Source of the DNA: Bacillus altitudinis 41KF2b
Lineage (GTDB): Bacteria > Bacillota > Bacilli > Bacillales > Bacillaceae
DNA: 64,000 nucleotides
NCBI RefSeq assembly: GCF_000691145.1
Contig: NZ_ASJC01000002.1
Span: forward strand, 124,001 to 188,000
Reading direction: 5' to 3'
In this document: positions 37,435-46,516 of the stretch, in pieces
Layout: the number at the start of each line of letters is the position of its first letter
Numbering within the stretch: position 1 is the stretch's first letter
Translations under genes and position numbers: made by a program
Notes under the pieces: generated by a model
Databases searched by the model: none
Told to the model about the DNA's origin: nothing
What the model saw: only the letters and a program-made list of their open reading frames with translations

Positions 37435-38472
37435 TTAGCGATTTCGCTGTTGATATAACAAATAAATAAAGAACGGTGCACCAATTGCCGCCGTAAACAC
37501 ACCTGCCGGAACATCTAACGGAAGAAAAGCCGTTCTCGCAACTAAGTCTGCCAGCATCACGAGAATACTTCCAACAAGCGCAGATGCTGGAACAAGCGCA
37601 ATAAAGGAACGACCGATGATCATCCTTGCCACATGCGGCGCCATCAGTCCAACAAATTCAATACCACCTGCGAATGCAACGGCAATACCGGCTAATGTCA
37701 CACTCATCAGCAGAAAGAATAACCGCTTCGCCTGAACCTTGACTCCGAGACCTGTTGCAAGATCATCTCCAAGCTCCTTCACATTCATCGTTCTTGCCAG
37801 CACCATGACAATCGGTAAAATCATCAATACCCAAGGAAGCATTGCGGTGACGTCCTTCATTGTAGAACCATATAAACTACCCGTCAGCCAGATGTATGAC
37901 TTGGTCGTGGTCATCGTATCGCTGAGCACAAGAGTAAACGTCACACACGCCTTCATAATGGCGGAAATCCCAATCCCCATCAAGACGAGCGTGATCGGCT
38001 TGACGCCTTTTTTCCATGAAAGCATATAAATCAGGCATGATACCGCAAAAGCGCCTGCAATGGCCCACAACGACTGATAAGCAATAGGCACAGTGCCCAT
38101 CCAAAAGACGATGAACATAATGGCGCCAAACGACGCACCGCTCGTAATTCCTATGATGTCAGGCGATGCAAGCGGATTTCGAATGAGACCTTGTAAAATA
38201 AGCCCCGATACCGCAAGTGCCGCTCCCACTAAAACCGCAAGCAGGGTCCTTGGAATCCTCAACGTATTTAATACAAACGTATTTCCCTCGCCTTGTCCGA
38301 AGATATGCAGCAGCACATCCGTAGGCGGAATAAACCGGCTGCCCATACAAAGGCTCAGAATAAATAAACCAAAGGCAATACCTGTCAATAATAGTAAAAT
38401 CAAAAACGTCCGCTTTGAAAATTGAAATGAAATGCGCCCGCCCTTTGAACGCACTGTATATGTTTTAGCCAC
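37435..38472 (-). CDS. Siderophore ABC transporter permease, second subunit (FecCD family)
   Basis: A 345-residue FecCD permease with nine or ten membrane helices. The LRIPRTLLAVLVGAALAVSG block near residues 72-91 and the RNPLASPDIIGITSGAS coupling region are typical. It starts with GTG at 38472 inside the end of the upstream permease gene (8-base overlap), so the two are translationally coupled and probably form a heterodimer, as in B. subtilis YfiZ-YfhA. Confidence 0.9.
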   Translation of the reverse strand: MAKTYTVRSKGGRISFQFSKRTFLILLLLTGIAFGLFILSLCMGSRFIPPTDVLLHIFGQGEGNTFVLNTLRIPRTLLAVLVGAALAVSGLILQGLIRNPLASPDIIGITSGASFGAIMFIVFWMGTVPIAYQSLWAIAGAFAVSCLIYMLSWKKGVKPITLVLMGIGISAIMKACVTFTLVLSDTMTTTKSYIWLTGSLYGSTMKDVTAMLPWVLMILPIVMVLARTMNVKELGDDLATGLGVKVQAKRLFFLLMSVTLAGIAVAFAGGIEFVGLMAPHVARMIIGRSFIALVPASALVGSILVMLADLVARTAFLPLDVPAGVFTAAIGAPFFIYLLYQQRNR

Positions 38473-39481
38473 CTGTCTTCAACCCCTTGCGCACGAGATA
38501 AACAAATAGAGGCGCTCCAGCTACCGCCGTCATGACACCAATCGGTACTTCCTGCGGCATGATCAGAAAACGAGCGGCAAGATCTGCGACAAGTAAAAGC
38601 GACGCCCCTACAACGGCACAATACGGCAGTACCCAGCGGTGGTCAGGTCCAACAAGCTTTTTCACAATATGCGGCACAAGAAAACCAACAAATCCAATGG
38701 ATCCTGCGACAGCGACGGAACCACCTGCTAAAAAGACAACAAGTACCCCCATCGTCATCTTCAAAAGAAGCGTACGCTGGCCAAGCCCTTTCGCAATATC
38801 ATCACCCGATAAAAGGACATTGATCGAGCGGCCAAGAAGCAGCGCCACCACAGTCGCCCCTAGAATATAAGGCAGCACAGGCAGCAGCATATCTATACTT
38901 CTTCCTGACACTGAACCAGCCATCCAGAACAGGATGCTTTGAATGGACTGTTCATTGACGATTAAAAGTCCTTGAGTAAAGGACGCAAACAGAGCAGATA
39001 TCGCAGCACCTGCGAGTACAATTTTGACCGGTGTCAGTCCGTCTCTTCCAATGGAGCCTAGAAGAAAGACGAGCATACCTGCAATGGCAGCGCCTAAAAA
39101 GGCCGTCCACATATAACCTGTTAACGACTCGGTAGAAAAGAAAACAATCGAAATCACAATAAAAAAGAGTCCACCTGCATTAATACCTAAAAGATCTGGT
39201 GCAGCCAGCGGATTCCTCGTCAATGCCTGCATGAGTGCACCTGAAATCGCTAGACTTGATCCAACAACCGTCGCAATTAAAGCTCTTGATAATCTGGATG
39301 TCATGACAATGACACTGTTTGGATCTGACTCATCAAACTGAAGAAACGCATGGATGGTGGCTTTGAGGGAAATTGAGGTTTGCCCAAGAGAAATACTGAG
39401 CATAAAAAAGACCAACATCAATACGATGAATCCAGCAAATAGCAGTGCCTTGCTCGAATCCTTTTTTAATAAACTTCTCAT
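38465..39481 (-). CDS. Siderophore ABC transporter permease, first subunit (FecCD family)
   Basis: A 338-residue FecCD permease with the hallmark SRLSRALIATVVGSSLAISG and RNPLAAPDLLGINAG blocks, and about ten membrane helices. It lies 70 bp after the binding-protein gene, with a stem-loop between them. No ATP-binding subunit is encoded in the cluster; an ATPase shared from elsewhere (in B. subtilis, YusV serves several importers) is likely. The start is ATG at 39481. Confidence 0.9.
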   Translation of the reverse strand: MRSLLKKDSSKALLFAGFIVLMLVFFMLSISLGQTSISLKATIHAFLQFDESDPNSVIVMTSRLSRALIATVVGSSLAISGALMQALTRNPLAAPDLLGINAGGLFFIVISIVFFSTESLTGYMWTAFLGAAIAGMLVFLLGSIGRDGLTPVKIVLAGAAISALFASFTQGLLIVNEQSIQSILFWMAGSVSGRSIDMLLPVLPYILGATVVALLLGRSINVLLSGDDIAKGLGQRTLLLKMTMGVLVVFLAGGSVAVAGSIGFVGFLVPHIVKKLVGPDHRWVLPYCAVVGASLLLVADLAARFLIMPQEVPIGVMTAVAGAPLFVYLVRKGLKTGG

Positions 39482-39513
39482 CTGATTCCCGCTTTCAATC
39501 TGTTATGGAAAAA

Positions 39514-39541
39514 GGAGAAAATGGTTTTTCACATTTTCTCC
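39514..39541 (-). terminator. Stem-loop between the siderophore-binding and permease genes
   Basis: GGAGAAAATG pairs with CATTTTCTCC and is followed by T5 on the minus strand. It lies inside the operon, so it probably acts as a partial terminator or mRNA stabiliser that favours the binding protein. Confidence 0.7.
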
Positions 39542-39551
39542 TCTGCTACAC

Positions 39552-40505
39552 TTATTTATCAAGCCCTAGACGATCATAAATATCATCAAGCATCATGTTT
39601 GCAGCGGTGATACCGCCAGCCATGTTCCAAGTGATTTCATCGACTTTATGCACTTGTTTCGCTTTCACTGCGTCAAGCTGCTTCCATAAAGGATGACTTG
39701 TCCACTCTTTATATGCTTTTTCAACTGCTTTATCCTGATCATCCATGAAGTAATAGATCACATCTGCATCCATTTGTGGAATGCTCTCTTTGTCTGTAAG
39801 TGTAATGATATCTTGCTTTTTATCTTTGACATTTTTAGGACCTTCAAAGCCTAGCTCTGTTAAAATTGAACCTGCAAACCCAGTTTGATAGATTCTTGCA
39901 TGATCTGCACGGAAGTTCACCACAGACACACTCATTGGCCAGTTTTTAATGTCTTTCTTTGCTTTTTCTTTGAAGTCAGCGACACGGTCATCCCACTTCG
40001 TCAGCAATTCTTTTGATTTGTCTTGCTTGTTTAACGCTTCACCCATTAAATTCACTGTGTCTTTAAAAGTGAACACTGTTTCTGTTGCAACAGTTGGAGC
40101 GATTTCTTTCAGCTGATCAAAAATTTGCTCGTGACGGATTTTTGATGCAATGATCAAATCTGGCTTCAGCTTTTCAATTTCTTCTAAGTTTGGTTGTGTT
40201 TCCTGCCCAACAATTTTGACACCCTTTAAATCATCTCTTAAATATTTATATGTAGGTGCTTCAAGCCAAGATTCTACAACACCCACTGGTTTAATGCCCA
40301 TAGCGACGGCTGCATCAGTTGCTCCTTGATACAACGTCACCACACGTTTAGGCGATCCTTTAATTTCAGTTGAACCGATAGCGCTTTCAACGGTTCTTGT
40401 TTTCTCATTACTATCTGACTTGCCTTCACTGCTATTACTGCCACAAGCCGCAAGTAATACGATGGAGAGCACAACTAATAGCGACCAAAAAGATTTTTTG
40501 AACAT
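39552..40505 (-). CDS. Ferric-siderophore-binding lipoprotein
   Basis: A 317-residue substrate-binding lipoprotein of the FecB/YfiY type. The lipobox VLLAAC places the lipidated Cys at residue 21, followed by a Ser/Asn-rich linker. The periplasmic-binding-fold region begins with KRVVTLYQGATD. The start is ATG at 40505 with GGTGAGG upstream. A Fur box and a good promoter precede it, so iron limitation should induce the whole cluster. The exact siderophore cannot be read from the sequence. Confidence 0.9.
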   Translation of the reverse strand: MFKKSFWSLLVVLSIVLLAACGSNSSEGKSDSNEKTRTVESAIGSTEIKGSPKRVVTLYQGATDAAVAMGIKPVGVVESWLEAPTYKYLRDDLKGVKIVGQETQPNLEEIEKLKPDLIIASKIRHEQIFDQLKEIAPTVATETVFTFKDTVNLMGEALNKQDKSKELLTKWDDRVADFKEKAKKDIKNWPMSVSVVNFRADHARIYQTGFAGSILTELGFEGPKNVKDKKQDIITLTDKESIPQMDADVIYYFMDDQDKAVEKAYKEWTSHPLWKQLDAVKAKQVHKVDEITWNMAGGITAANMMLDDIYDRLGLDK

Positions 40506-40543
40506 GTACCTCACCTATCCATTCTATATGTAGTCATATCGTT

Positions 40544-40564
40544 TGATAACGATTCTCATTATCA
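40544..40564. promoter_or_regulatory. Fur box
   Basis: TGATAAC and ATTATCA surround a central seven bases, GATTCTC, giving a near-consensus Fur site just downstream of the predicted transcription start of the siderophore operon. Confidence 0.85.
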
Positions 40565-40571
40565 CAATTTG

Positions 40572-40599
40572 ATTTTATCATAGAAAAAGATGGTGTCAA
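40572..40599 (-). promoter_or_regulatory. Promoter of the siderophore uptake operon
   Basis: On the minus strand a consensus TTGACA (40594-40599) and TAAAAT (40572-40577) are separated by 16 bp; the Fur box follows immediately. Confidence 0.8.
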
Positions 40600-40749
40600 T
40601 GTAAAATATAAAAATAACAGATAATAATCTCCCAATCACAAAATGGAATATTACGGAAAATATAATTCTTTCGTCTCTTTTTTGATGACATCTATTTTCC
40701 TATAATGAAGTTGTAAGTAAATACAGATTTTGGAAAGGGAATGATCTTA

Positions 40750-41055
40750 ATGAAATGGAAAAAAACTATGACTGGTGTCGCTCTTTCTTTTGGGTTACTT
40801 CTTTCTTCGTATGTTCCAGCAGCTAGCGCTACTTCATCTTCACAAGCAGACAGTACAGATCTCGTTGCTCGTACAAGTGCAACTATCACATCTTGTCCTG
40901 AAGAGATCTTAAGGAAATTCCAAAAGTCAAACAAACCTTTCTTATGTATGTACTCTGACACAGCTATTTTTGCCAACTCTTTCACAGCATACGGAATGAA
41001 ATGGTATTTTAAAGGAAGCTCTGGACTCTATGCTTATTATGAGGGTGCTGTATAA
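40750..41055 (+). CDS. Secreted LCI-like antimicrobial peptide precursor (candidate)
   Basis: A 101-residue precursor with a strong signal peptide (MKWKK, then a hydrophobic core, likely cleaved after ASA near residue 26). The C-terminal part contains F-A-N-S-F-x3-G-M-K-W-Y-F-K. From memory this matches the core of the Bacillus peptide LCI at F-A-x-S-F-x3-G-x-K-W-x-F-K. Unlike LCI there are two cysteines before it that could form a disulfide. The start is ATG at 40750 with AAAGGGA nine bases upstream; TATAAT at 40701-40706 is a likely -10. No immunity or transport gene is adjacent. Confidence 0.7.
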   Translation: MKWKKTMTGVALSFGLLLSSYVPAASATSSSQADSTDLVARTSATITSCPEEILRKFQKSNKPFLCMYSDTAIFANSFTAYGMKWYFKGSSGLYAYYEGAV

Positions 41056-41066
41056 TCGATAAAGTA

Positions 41067-41127
41067 AAAAACACCGATAAGAGAATGTTGTGATCTTTAG
41101 CAACGTTTCTTTTATCGGTGTTTTGTT
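41067..41127. terminator. Terminator between the LCI-like and esterase genes
   Basis: AACACCGATAA pairs with TTATCGGTGTT around an inner stem (GAATGTTG/CAACGTTTC region), with A- and T-runs on both sides. Confidence 0.8.
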
Positions 41128-41147
41128 ACATTCACAGTGAGTCGATA

Positions 41148-42047
41148 TCACTGTAAAGGGAACGTCTTACTCTCAATAATAGCGACAATTTGTTTTAACG
41201 CTTGGTTCGCTTCGGGAATAGGAAAGACAGGAAAGACGTGATTCATTTTTGGGTATTCGAAATAGTTGATGGGAACACCCTGCTTGTCTGCCATCTCTTT
41301 GAATTTCCGGGCATCTGGGAGAAAGAATTCATGAGTGCCAATAAAAACAGAAATTCGTCCTAACGATTTGATTTCTCCATAGATCGGGCTGATCAAATGA
41401 TGTGTTTCATCTGTATTACCTGCATAGGCTTTGCCCGATTCGATCAGTAAATCTAGGTTGAGCATTGGCTCTTTTGGAACCATTTTAGCGATATCAGGAT
41501 GACTTAATGTCACATCAAGCCATGGTGATAATAGAATCATGTTTCCAGGCTGCGGGAGACCTTTTTTTGCTAAGTATTGAGCAAAGGCGAGCGATAAACC
41601 GCCGCCAGCAGAATCACCCATGATGACGATTTTTTCTGGTGTTCCTTTTTCTAAAAGAGCTTGGTAAACTGGGAGAACACTCTCGATTGCATCCATATAC
41701 TGATGATTCGGTGCTTTTGGATAAACTGGCACATACACCGTACTATTTAATTGCTTCGTCAATCGATCCAAGAAACGCCAATGCCATACGAGCGGCTGCT
41801 CAATATAGCCTCCTCCATGTAAAAATAGCACCTGATGATCATCTGGCTGCACATCTGATTTCAACATGTACGTATCGACTGAAAACGTGCTGCTTTTGGT
41901 GATGTGATATTTCTTTTTCAACTTCTCAGGCAGCACATAAGGTAATTGATTCGCCATTCTTCGTTCTTCTAAATACCCCTCAACATTTAGTTTCTTCTTT
42001 GTAAGTACAAGTAACCATTCAACAAATAAACTTTGAATACTTCGCAT
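41148..42047 (-). CDS. Alpha/beta hydrolase of the hormone-sensitive-lipase type (acetyl esterase-like)
   Basis: A 299-residue esterase-like hydrolase. The oxyanion motif HGGGYIEQP lies near residue 76 and the nucleophile is in GDSAGGG near residue 147; the C-terminal acid and histidine are in the HEFF and MNHVFP regions. There is no signal peptide. The start is uncertain: ATG at 42047 follows TTGGGGT, while an ATG at 42083 without a clear site would add 12 residues. It appears monocistronic and its substrate is unknown. Confidence 0.85.
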   Translation of the reverse strand: MRSIQSLFVEWLLVLTKKKLNVEGYLEERRMANQLPYVLPEKLKKKYHITKSSTFSVDTYMLKSDVQPDDHQVLFLHGGGYIEQPLVWHWRFLDRLTKQLNSTVYVPVYPKAPNHQYMDAIESVLPVYQALLEKGTPEKIVIMGDSAGGGLSLAFAQYLAKKGLPQPGNMILLSPWLDVTLSHPDIAKMVPKEPMLNLDLLIESGKAYAGNTDETHHLISPIYGEIKSLGRISVFIGTHEFFLPDARKFKEMADKQGVPINYFEYPKMNHVFPVFPIPEANQALKQIVAIIESKTFPLQ

Positions 42048-42327
42048 ACGATCGACCCCAATAGATAGAATGATGACAATCAATGTCTAGGAAAAGAATG
42101 GTTTCTCTTTTTCTAAAGCATAACATAAGAACTTGTGAATCCGTTAACTGCTTTGGACAGAATACTTTTTCTATACATCTATTCATTTATGAACACATGT
42201 CTATTTATATTATATTTTCTAGATACATCATCATCAATTGTCAATCTTTCAATCATTGTTCATTAATCAACACATATTCAAAAACTGTTCATTTAAACAC
42301 AAAAAAGACGAGTGTTGACCACTCGTC

Positions 42328-42504
42328 CCAGATTGTTGACAAAGGGCTAAAATGAACTTGATTTTAGCCCTTTGTCTTCTTCTCAGCGTGATAGAAAACC
42401 TTTGCAGTCTAGGAAGGACGAGCACCGGAGCAGAGCGAATTTGACATTCGTGAGCACCGGAGCGCAGGACTGACACCGAATGCGAGGGTTTGTCTACATG
42501 CTGA
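42328..42504 (+). repeat. Terminator-inserted structured repeat, copy C
   Basis: A 177-bp member of the family, inserted in the psiE terminator. Identical hairpins GACGAGTG-TTGAC-CACTCGTC flank it at 42307-42327 and 42505-42525, and only the distal copy has the T6 run (read from psiE). The closing helix pairs CAGCGTG with CATGCTG, which needs one G-U pair on the plus strand. The gap from 42048 to 42306, toward the esterase gene, contains nothing else that I can support. Confidence 0.85.
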
Positions 42505-42536
42505 GACGAGTGTTGACCACTCGTCCTTCTTCTTCC

Positions 42537-42986
42537 TCACTTCACTTCCTCATGCTCATGAGCAGTATCTCTTTTGCTCGCTATAAAGAGTGCACAGGTC
42601 ATCGCAAGAATGGCCAGTGCCCACCAGAATGTCGATACGGCCTGTTCATGATCAATGATAATCAAACGGATGACCGCTGTGATCCCTATATAAATAAAAT
42701 AGCGAAGCGGAAAATGAAAGTTGGATTTAAAGTATTTAATAATTAAGGCGATAAATTCAAAATACATAAAGAAGATCAGCAGCTCGCCAAGCATTCCATA
42801 ATAGCTTTCTCCTTTGTTAAACAATGTTTTATAGACGAATTGCACGATGTACCATGTTTCACTAATTAAGAGTACGCTTAGCGCAATCGCTAGAAAGAAC
42901 AGGCAGATATTCAGAAGGGCTTGCAGAAGATCAGGTACCTTTTGGAAATTGTTGAATCGTTTCATCAGATTGTTTCCCCATTCCAT
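42537..42986 (-). CDS. psiE: PsiE-family phosphate-starvation-inducible membrane protein
   Basis: A roughly 149-residue membrane protein of the PsiE family with four hydrophobic segments (about residues 20-40, 60-80, 88-104 and 115-135) and the conserved LLIFFMYFEFIALI block. Function is unknown; the name comes from phosphate-starvation induction in E. coli. The start is uncertain between ATG 42986 and ATG 42965; an upstream TTG at 43022 overlaps the histidine kinase gene. It follows that gene closely and may share its transcript. Confidence 0.82.
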   Translation of the reverse strand: MEWGNNLMKRFNNFQKVPDLLQALLNICLFFLAIALSVLLISETWYIVQFVYKTLFNKGESYYGMLGELLIFFMYFEFIALIIKYFKSNFHFPLRYFIYIGITAVIRLIIIDHEQAVSTFWWALAILAMTCALFIASKRDTAHEHEEVK

Positions 42987-43003
42987 GATGTTGTTTTTGC
43001 TCT

Positions 43004-44311
43004 CTACATTTTGGTATTCCAAAATCGCAGCACGATGTAGTAGGTATCGTTCTTTTCTACACTTTCAAACTGTCCATGCATTCGGGACATCATCCGCTTG
43101 ATGCTTCGTTCCCCGAGTCCATTGCTTTCCGGTATGATGTCTGTCTTTTTTATCGCATTGCTCACATGGATTTCAAAGACATCTTGGTCGGATAAAAAAG
43201 TGATCTGAATGTCCTTTTCAGGATCTGCGTATTTACGTAAGTTAGACATCACATTATCAAATACTCTGCCAAGCTCCTCGACATTCACATTAATATAGCT
43301 ATCCGGCATTTCGCCTACAATATGGACCGTGAAATTCTCCTGATGCAGCAGGGCGACCTGATCTGATAGAAGATCATAAATCACTTCTTTCACTGCAACG
43401 GTTTCAAGCTCTGACTCGTGCTCTTTATCTAGCAGGAAATAGGCAAATAGATTGTCAGACAGATTCTTTAATTGCAGGGCTTTTCCATACGCACTCGCTA
43501 TATACTTCTCCTTGCGGGTATCCGCTAGAGCCTCCTCTTTTTTCGCAAATTCCAGATTCATGATGAGTGATGTCAGCGGGGTCCTCATATCATGCGACAT
43601 TTCGGTCACCAAGCTGCGGCTCTCTTCCTGCAGATCATCAATAGCCTGAAGCTTGTCCAAAAAGGCTGTTCTTAAATCCTCAATGCTCTTTGCAATCATG
43701 GCCAATTCATCATGCCCCTTCACTGTCATCTCATAATCGAGCTCACCGCCTTCAAGAATATGAATCTCTTCACGGATCGTTTGCAAGTACCGCAGACTTC
43801 GGCGAATGCCAACAAGCACAATCAGGAGAAAAATGAGTGTTGCACCAAGCAGTTCTAGTGTAAAGGCGAGATCGTGATATCGAGAGGAGTAAAATCCGTC
43901 TACCATAACCCTACCTTCTCCGTCGCTAAATTGAACCGGGTAAGAATGACGCTTTGCGTAGTCGGTCACCTTTTCTTTCCCATAGGCCAATTCGTCAGCG
44001 GCAGAGTAAATCGAGTCATATTGAAGCACTTCATCCTTGTAAACAGTGAGATTAATATAATCTTCTTTTTTCACCCACTCACCGAATGCTTTTCGATCCG
44101 TTGAAGTCAGCTCATGTTCTGAAACATAGCGGCTAAATGTTTGAATGTATCTAGCGGATTCTTCCTTATAGTACTCATCCGAACTTAAATATCCTTCAAT
44201 CAGGTGATCGGTGATCTTTTGCAGTGTCAAAAAGACAACACCACTTACGATAGCAGCGACCAAAATGAGCAGTGACAGCTTTTTGGTCAGCGTATATTTA
44301 CGATGTGCCAA
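43004..44311 (-). CDS. Two-component sensor histidine kinase
   Basis: A 435-residue membrane kinase. Membrane helix 1 is at about residues 8-30, an extracellular sensor region follows, helix 2 is near 142-160, then HAMP. The phosphorylated histidine is in MSHDMRTPLTS near residue 233 and the ATP-binding domain follows. The TTG at 44311 has GGGGGAGAGG eight bases upstream; longer in-frame starts run into the response regulator gene. It overlaps the regulator gene by 14 bases. The signal is unknown; VanS-like by architecture. Confidence 0.87.
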   Translation of the reverse strand: MAHRKYTLTKKLSLLILVAAIVSGVVFLTLQKITDHLIEGYLSSDEYYKEESARYIQTFSRYVSEHELTSTDRKAFGEWVKKEDYINLTVYKDEVLQYDSIYSAADELAYGKEKVTDYAKRHSYPVQFSDGEGRVMVDGFYSSRYHDLAFTLELLGATLIFLLIVLVGIRRSLRYLQTIREEIHILEGGELDYEMTVKGHDELAMIAKSIEDLRTAFLDKLQAIDDLQEESRSLVTEMSHDMRTPLTSLIMNLEFAKKEEALADTRKEKYIASAYGKALQLKNLSDNLFAYFLLDKEHESELETVAVKEVIYDLLSDQVALLHQENFTVHIVGEMPDSYINVNVEELGRVFDNVMSNLRKYADPEKDIQITFLSDQDVFEIHVSNAIKKTDIIPESNGLGERSIKRMMSRMHGQFESVEKNDTYYIVLRFWNTKM

Positions 44312-44993
44312 ACCGGTATCCTCTCCCCCATTCTGTTTTGATATACACGGGACGAGCCGGGTCATCTTCAATTTTCGCACGCAGCTTTCGGATATGCACC
44401 ATGACCGTATTGTTTGAACAATAAAAATAAGGCTGGCCCCACACGCTTTCATAAATATTTTGAGCAGAAAATATTTTGTTTCGTTTGTTCATGAGCAGTT
44501 TTAATATCCGATATTCTAAATCAGATAACTTGATTTGCTGCCCACTTTTCCACACTTCATTAAATTCCTCACTCACCCTCAGGCTACCGCCAACTAAATA
44601 GGTTTCTTCCTGTTCCTTTTTTTCCTGATAGATGGTATATCTGCGCAATTGCGCCATGACCCTAGCGTGAAGCTCCTCTTCTGAAAAAGGTTTTGTCATA
44701 TAATCATCTCCGCCAGCGAGTAATCCTTCTGTTTTATCCAATGTACTTGATCTGGCTGTCAGAAATAAAATGGGAACGTTTGAGGAGGCTCTTATTTGCT
44801 GGCACGTTTCTATACCGGAGATACCTGGCATCATAACATCCAAAATCACCAAATCAAGCGAATCATCTACAGCATACAATGCCTGCTTGCCATTCATGGC
44901 TCTCAACACCTCATACCCTGTACGTGTCAGGGATTCCTGCAAAAGATCACCGATCTCCTGATCATCCTCTACAACTAATATTCGATGGGTCAT
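44298..44993 (-). CDS. OmpR/PhoB-type response regulator
   Basis: A 231-residue regulator. The receiver domain has the acidic pair EDD at residues 9-11, the phospho-acceptor aspartate in LVILDVMMPG near residue 53, and the conserved lysine in MTKPF near residue 103. The C-terminal winged helix (about 135-231) ends in the TEWGRGYRF signature. It precedes and overlaps the kinase gene. The divergent DUF418 gene is a likely target, inferred from position. Confidence 0.92.
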   Translation of the reverse strand: MTHRILVVEDDQEIGDLLQESLTRTGYEVLRAMNGKQALYAVDDSLDLVILDVMMPGISGIETCQQIRASSNVPILFLTARSSTLDKTEGLLAGGDDYMTKPFSEEELHARVMAQLRRYTIYQEKKEQEETYLVGGSLRVSEEFNEVWKSGQQIKLSDLEYRILKLLMNKRNKIFSAQNIYESVWGQPYFYCSNNTVMVHIRKLRAKIEDDPARPVYIKTEWGRGYRFGTS

Positions 44994-45189
44994 GTCTCAA
45001 TCACCTCATCCTTCATGATGTTCATTCTTATATGTTATTACTATATATCATCTAGCTATGTGAAAAGATACACCATAAATCTTAAGTGTTTATGAATATG
45101 ATCAATTGCCATCAAGTTGTCACATTTATTTTCAAAAAATTGGATCTTCATAAATGATTAAGAATTGGCCTGTATATTGATTCATTGAA

Positions 45190-45207
45190 GGATCTATCTT
45201 TAGATCC
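45190..45207 (+). promoter_or_regulatory. Leader inverted repeat of the DUF418 gene
   Basis: GGATCTA-TCTT-TAGATCC is a perfect 7-bp inverted repeat 24 bp before the DUF418 start codon. It could be an operator or an mRNA hairpin near the ribosome site. Confidence 0.5.
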
Positions 45208-45230
45208 AATACACGAAAAGGAGCATTAAT

Positions 45231-46436
45231 ATGAATGTAAGCAAAGTAGAACACGGACAACCAATGAGTCTTAAAGAACGGGTGCATTTCTTGGACATCG
45301 TACGAGGATTCGCCTTAATGGGAATTATTTTGGTCAACTATTTTTTGATTGTGGATTCGGTCAAGGGATTTGAGATGGAGTCTAATGATGTATTTCACAA
45401 CTTGGTGAATTGGTTTGCTTCAGGAAAGTTCATTACGTTATTTTCCTTTCTATTCGGGGTTGGGTTTATGATTTTTATGGATCGAGCTGCTCAGAAGGTG
45501 GATAGTCCGAACAAGCTGTTTGCTCGCAGATTAACGATTCTCTTAGGATTTGGTCTTCTGCATGTCACGTTTGTATGGATTGGTGATATTTTGACCTATT
45601 ATGCTGTCGCGGGCTTCTTATTGCTTTTCTTTTACAAACGCACAGCCAAAACCATCCTGTACTGGCTGATCACACTCTTTGTGATTCAATTGCTCACGCC
45701 TCTTTTCTCAATGCTGCTCAACACCATCAGTACAGGATCATCAGGCAAGCCGGATTTTGCTGATTTCGAGCTGACTAGCCACAACAGTCTGACTTATTTA
45801 GCATCTATTGGTGACCGGTGGGCCGATATGGTCACGATGGCTTCCAGCTCATTTTCCACTGTCTATTCGATGTTCTTCATGTTTTTACTTGGTGTGTATT
45901 TTGTGAAAATGTCGTTTTTCAAAAACATGGAGACGAAAAAAGCGATTTGGAATCGTATTTGGATGATTTGTACAATCGCTTTTCTTATCACACAAGGCAG
46001 TACGATTATGACAGCGGTCACCCCTTTTGAACATACGCCATGGATGAACATTGTCTCTGCACTTGAGCAAAACGGAGGATTAACTGGCAGTATGTTCTAT
46101 ATGAGTTCACTTGCGATGCTGTTTTTGCACGTTCCTCAGCTGCGAGGTGCTTTGATGGTTTTTACCAAGGTCGGACGGATGTCCCTGACCTGCTATTTGC
46201 TTCACTCGATCATTGGAACAGTGCTGTTTCTGAAATATGGAGCCGCACTTGCAGATCATCTTCAACCCGCTGGTACGTTCTTCATTGGCATTGGCGTGTA
46301 TGCCTTCCTTGTCCTTTTCAGTACGTTATGGTTAAAGCGATTTAAGTCTGGACCGATGGAATTTATCTGGCGTCAGCTGACGTATGGAAAGGTCAATGAC
46401 AAATCGAAAACAAATACATTTCAGGCGGCGAAGTAA
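45231..46436 (+). CDS. DUF418 (YeiB-like) multi-pass membrane protein
   Basis: A 401-residue membrane protein with eight to ten helices. The N-terminal [16 protein letters not shown] block and the C-terminal DUF418 domain, with [14 protein letters not shown], mark the YeiB/YxaH/YrkO-like family. The function is not established; these proteins are often called transporters or acyltransferase-like. The start is ATG at 45231 with AAAGGAG upstream. It is divergent from the two-component operon, suggesting that the system controls it. Confidence 0.87.
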   Translation: MNVSKVEHGQPMSLKERVHFLDIVRGFALMGIILVNYFLIVDSVKGFEMESNDVFHNLVNWFASGKFITLFSFLFGVGFMIFMDRAAQKVDSPNKLFARRLTILLGFGLLHVTFVWIGDILTYYAVAGFLLLFFYKRTAKTILYWLITLFVIQLLTPLFSMLLNTISTGSSGKPDFADFELTSHNSLTYLASIGDRWADMVTMASSSFSTVYSMFFMFLLGVYFVKMSFFKNMETKKAIWNRIWMICTIAFLITQGSTIMTAVTPFEHTPWMNIVSALEQNGGLTGSMFYMSSLAMLFLHVPQLRGALMVFTKVGRMSLTCYLLHSIIGTVLFLKYGAALADHLQPAGTFFIGIGVYAFLVLFSTLWLKRFKSGPMEFIWRQLTYGKVNDKSKTNTFQAAK

Positions 46437-46440
46437 TAGA

Positions 46441-46473
46441 AAAAAGGCGAATTACGACAGTTCGCCTTTTTTT
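46441..46473. terminator. Bidirectional terminator between the DUF418 and WYL-regulator genes
   Basis: AAAAAGGCGAA pairs with TTCGCCTTTTT over a nine-base loop. Confidence 0.87.
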
Positions 46474-46516
46474 AATGTGTTAAGTTTTTTGTGATTCAGA
46501 TACAATCCGTTCATTT

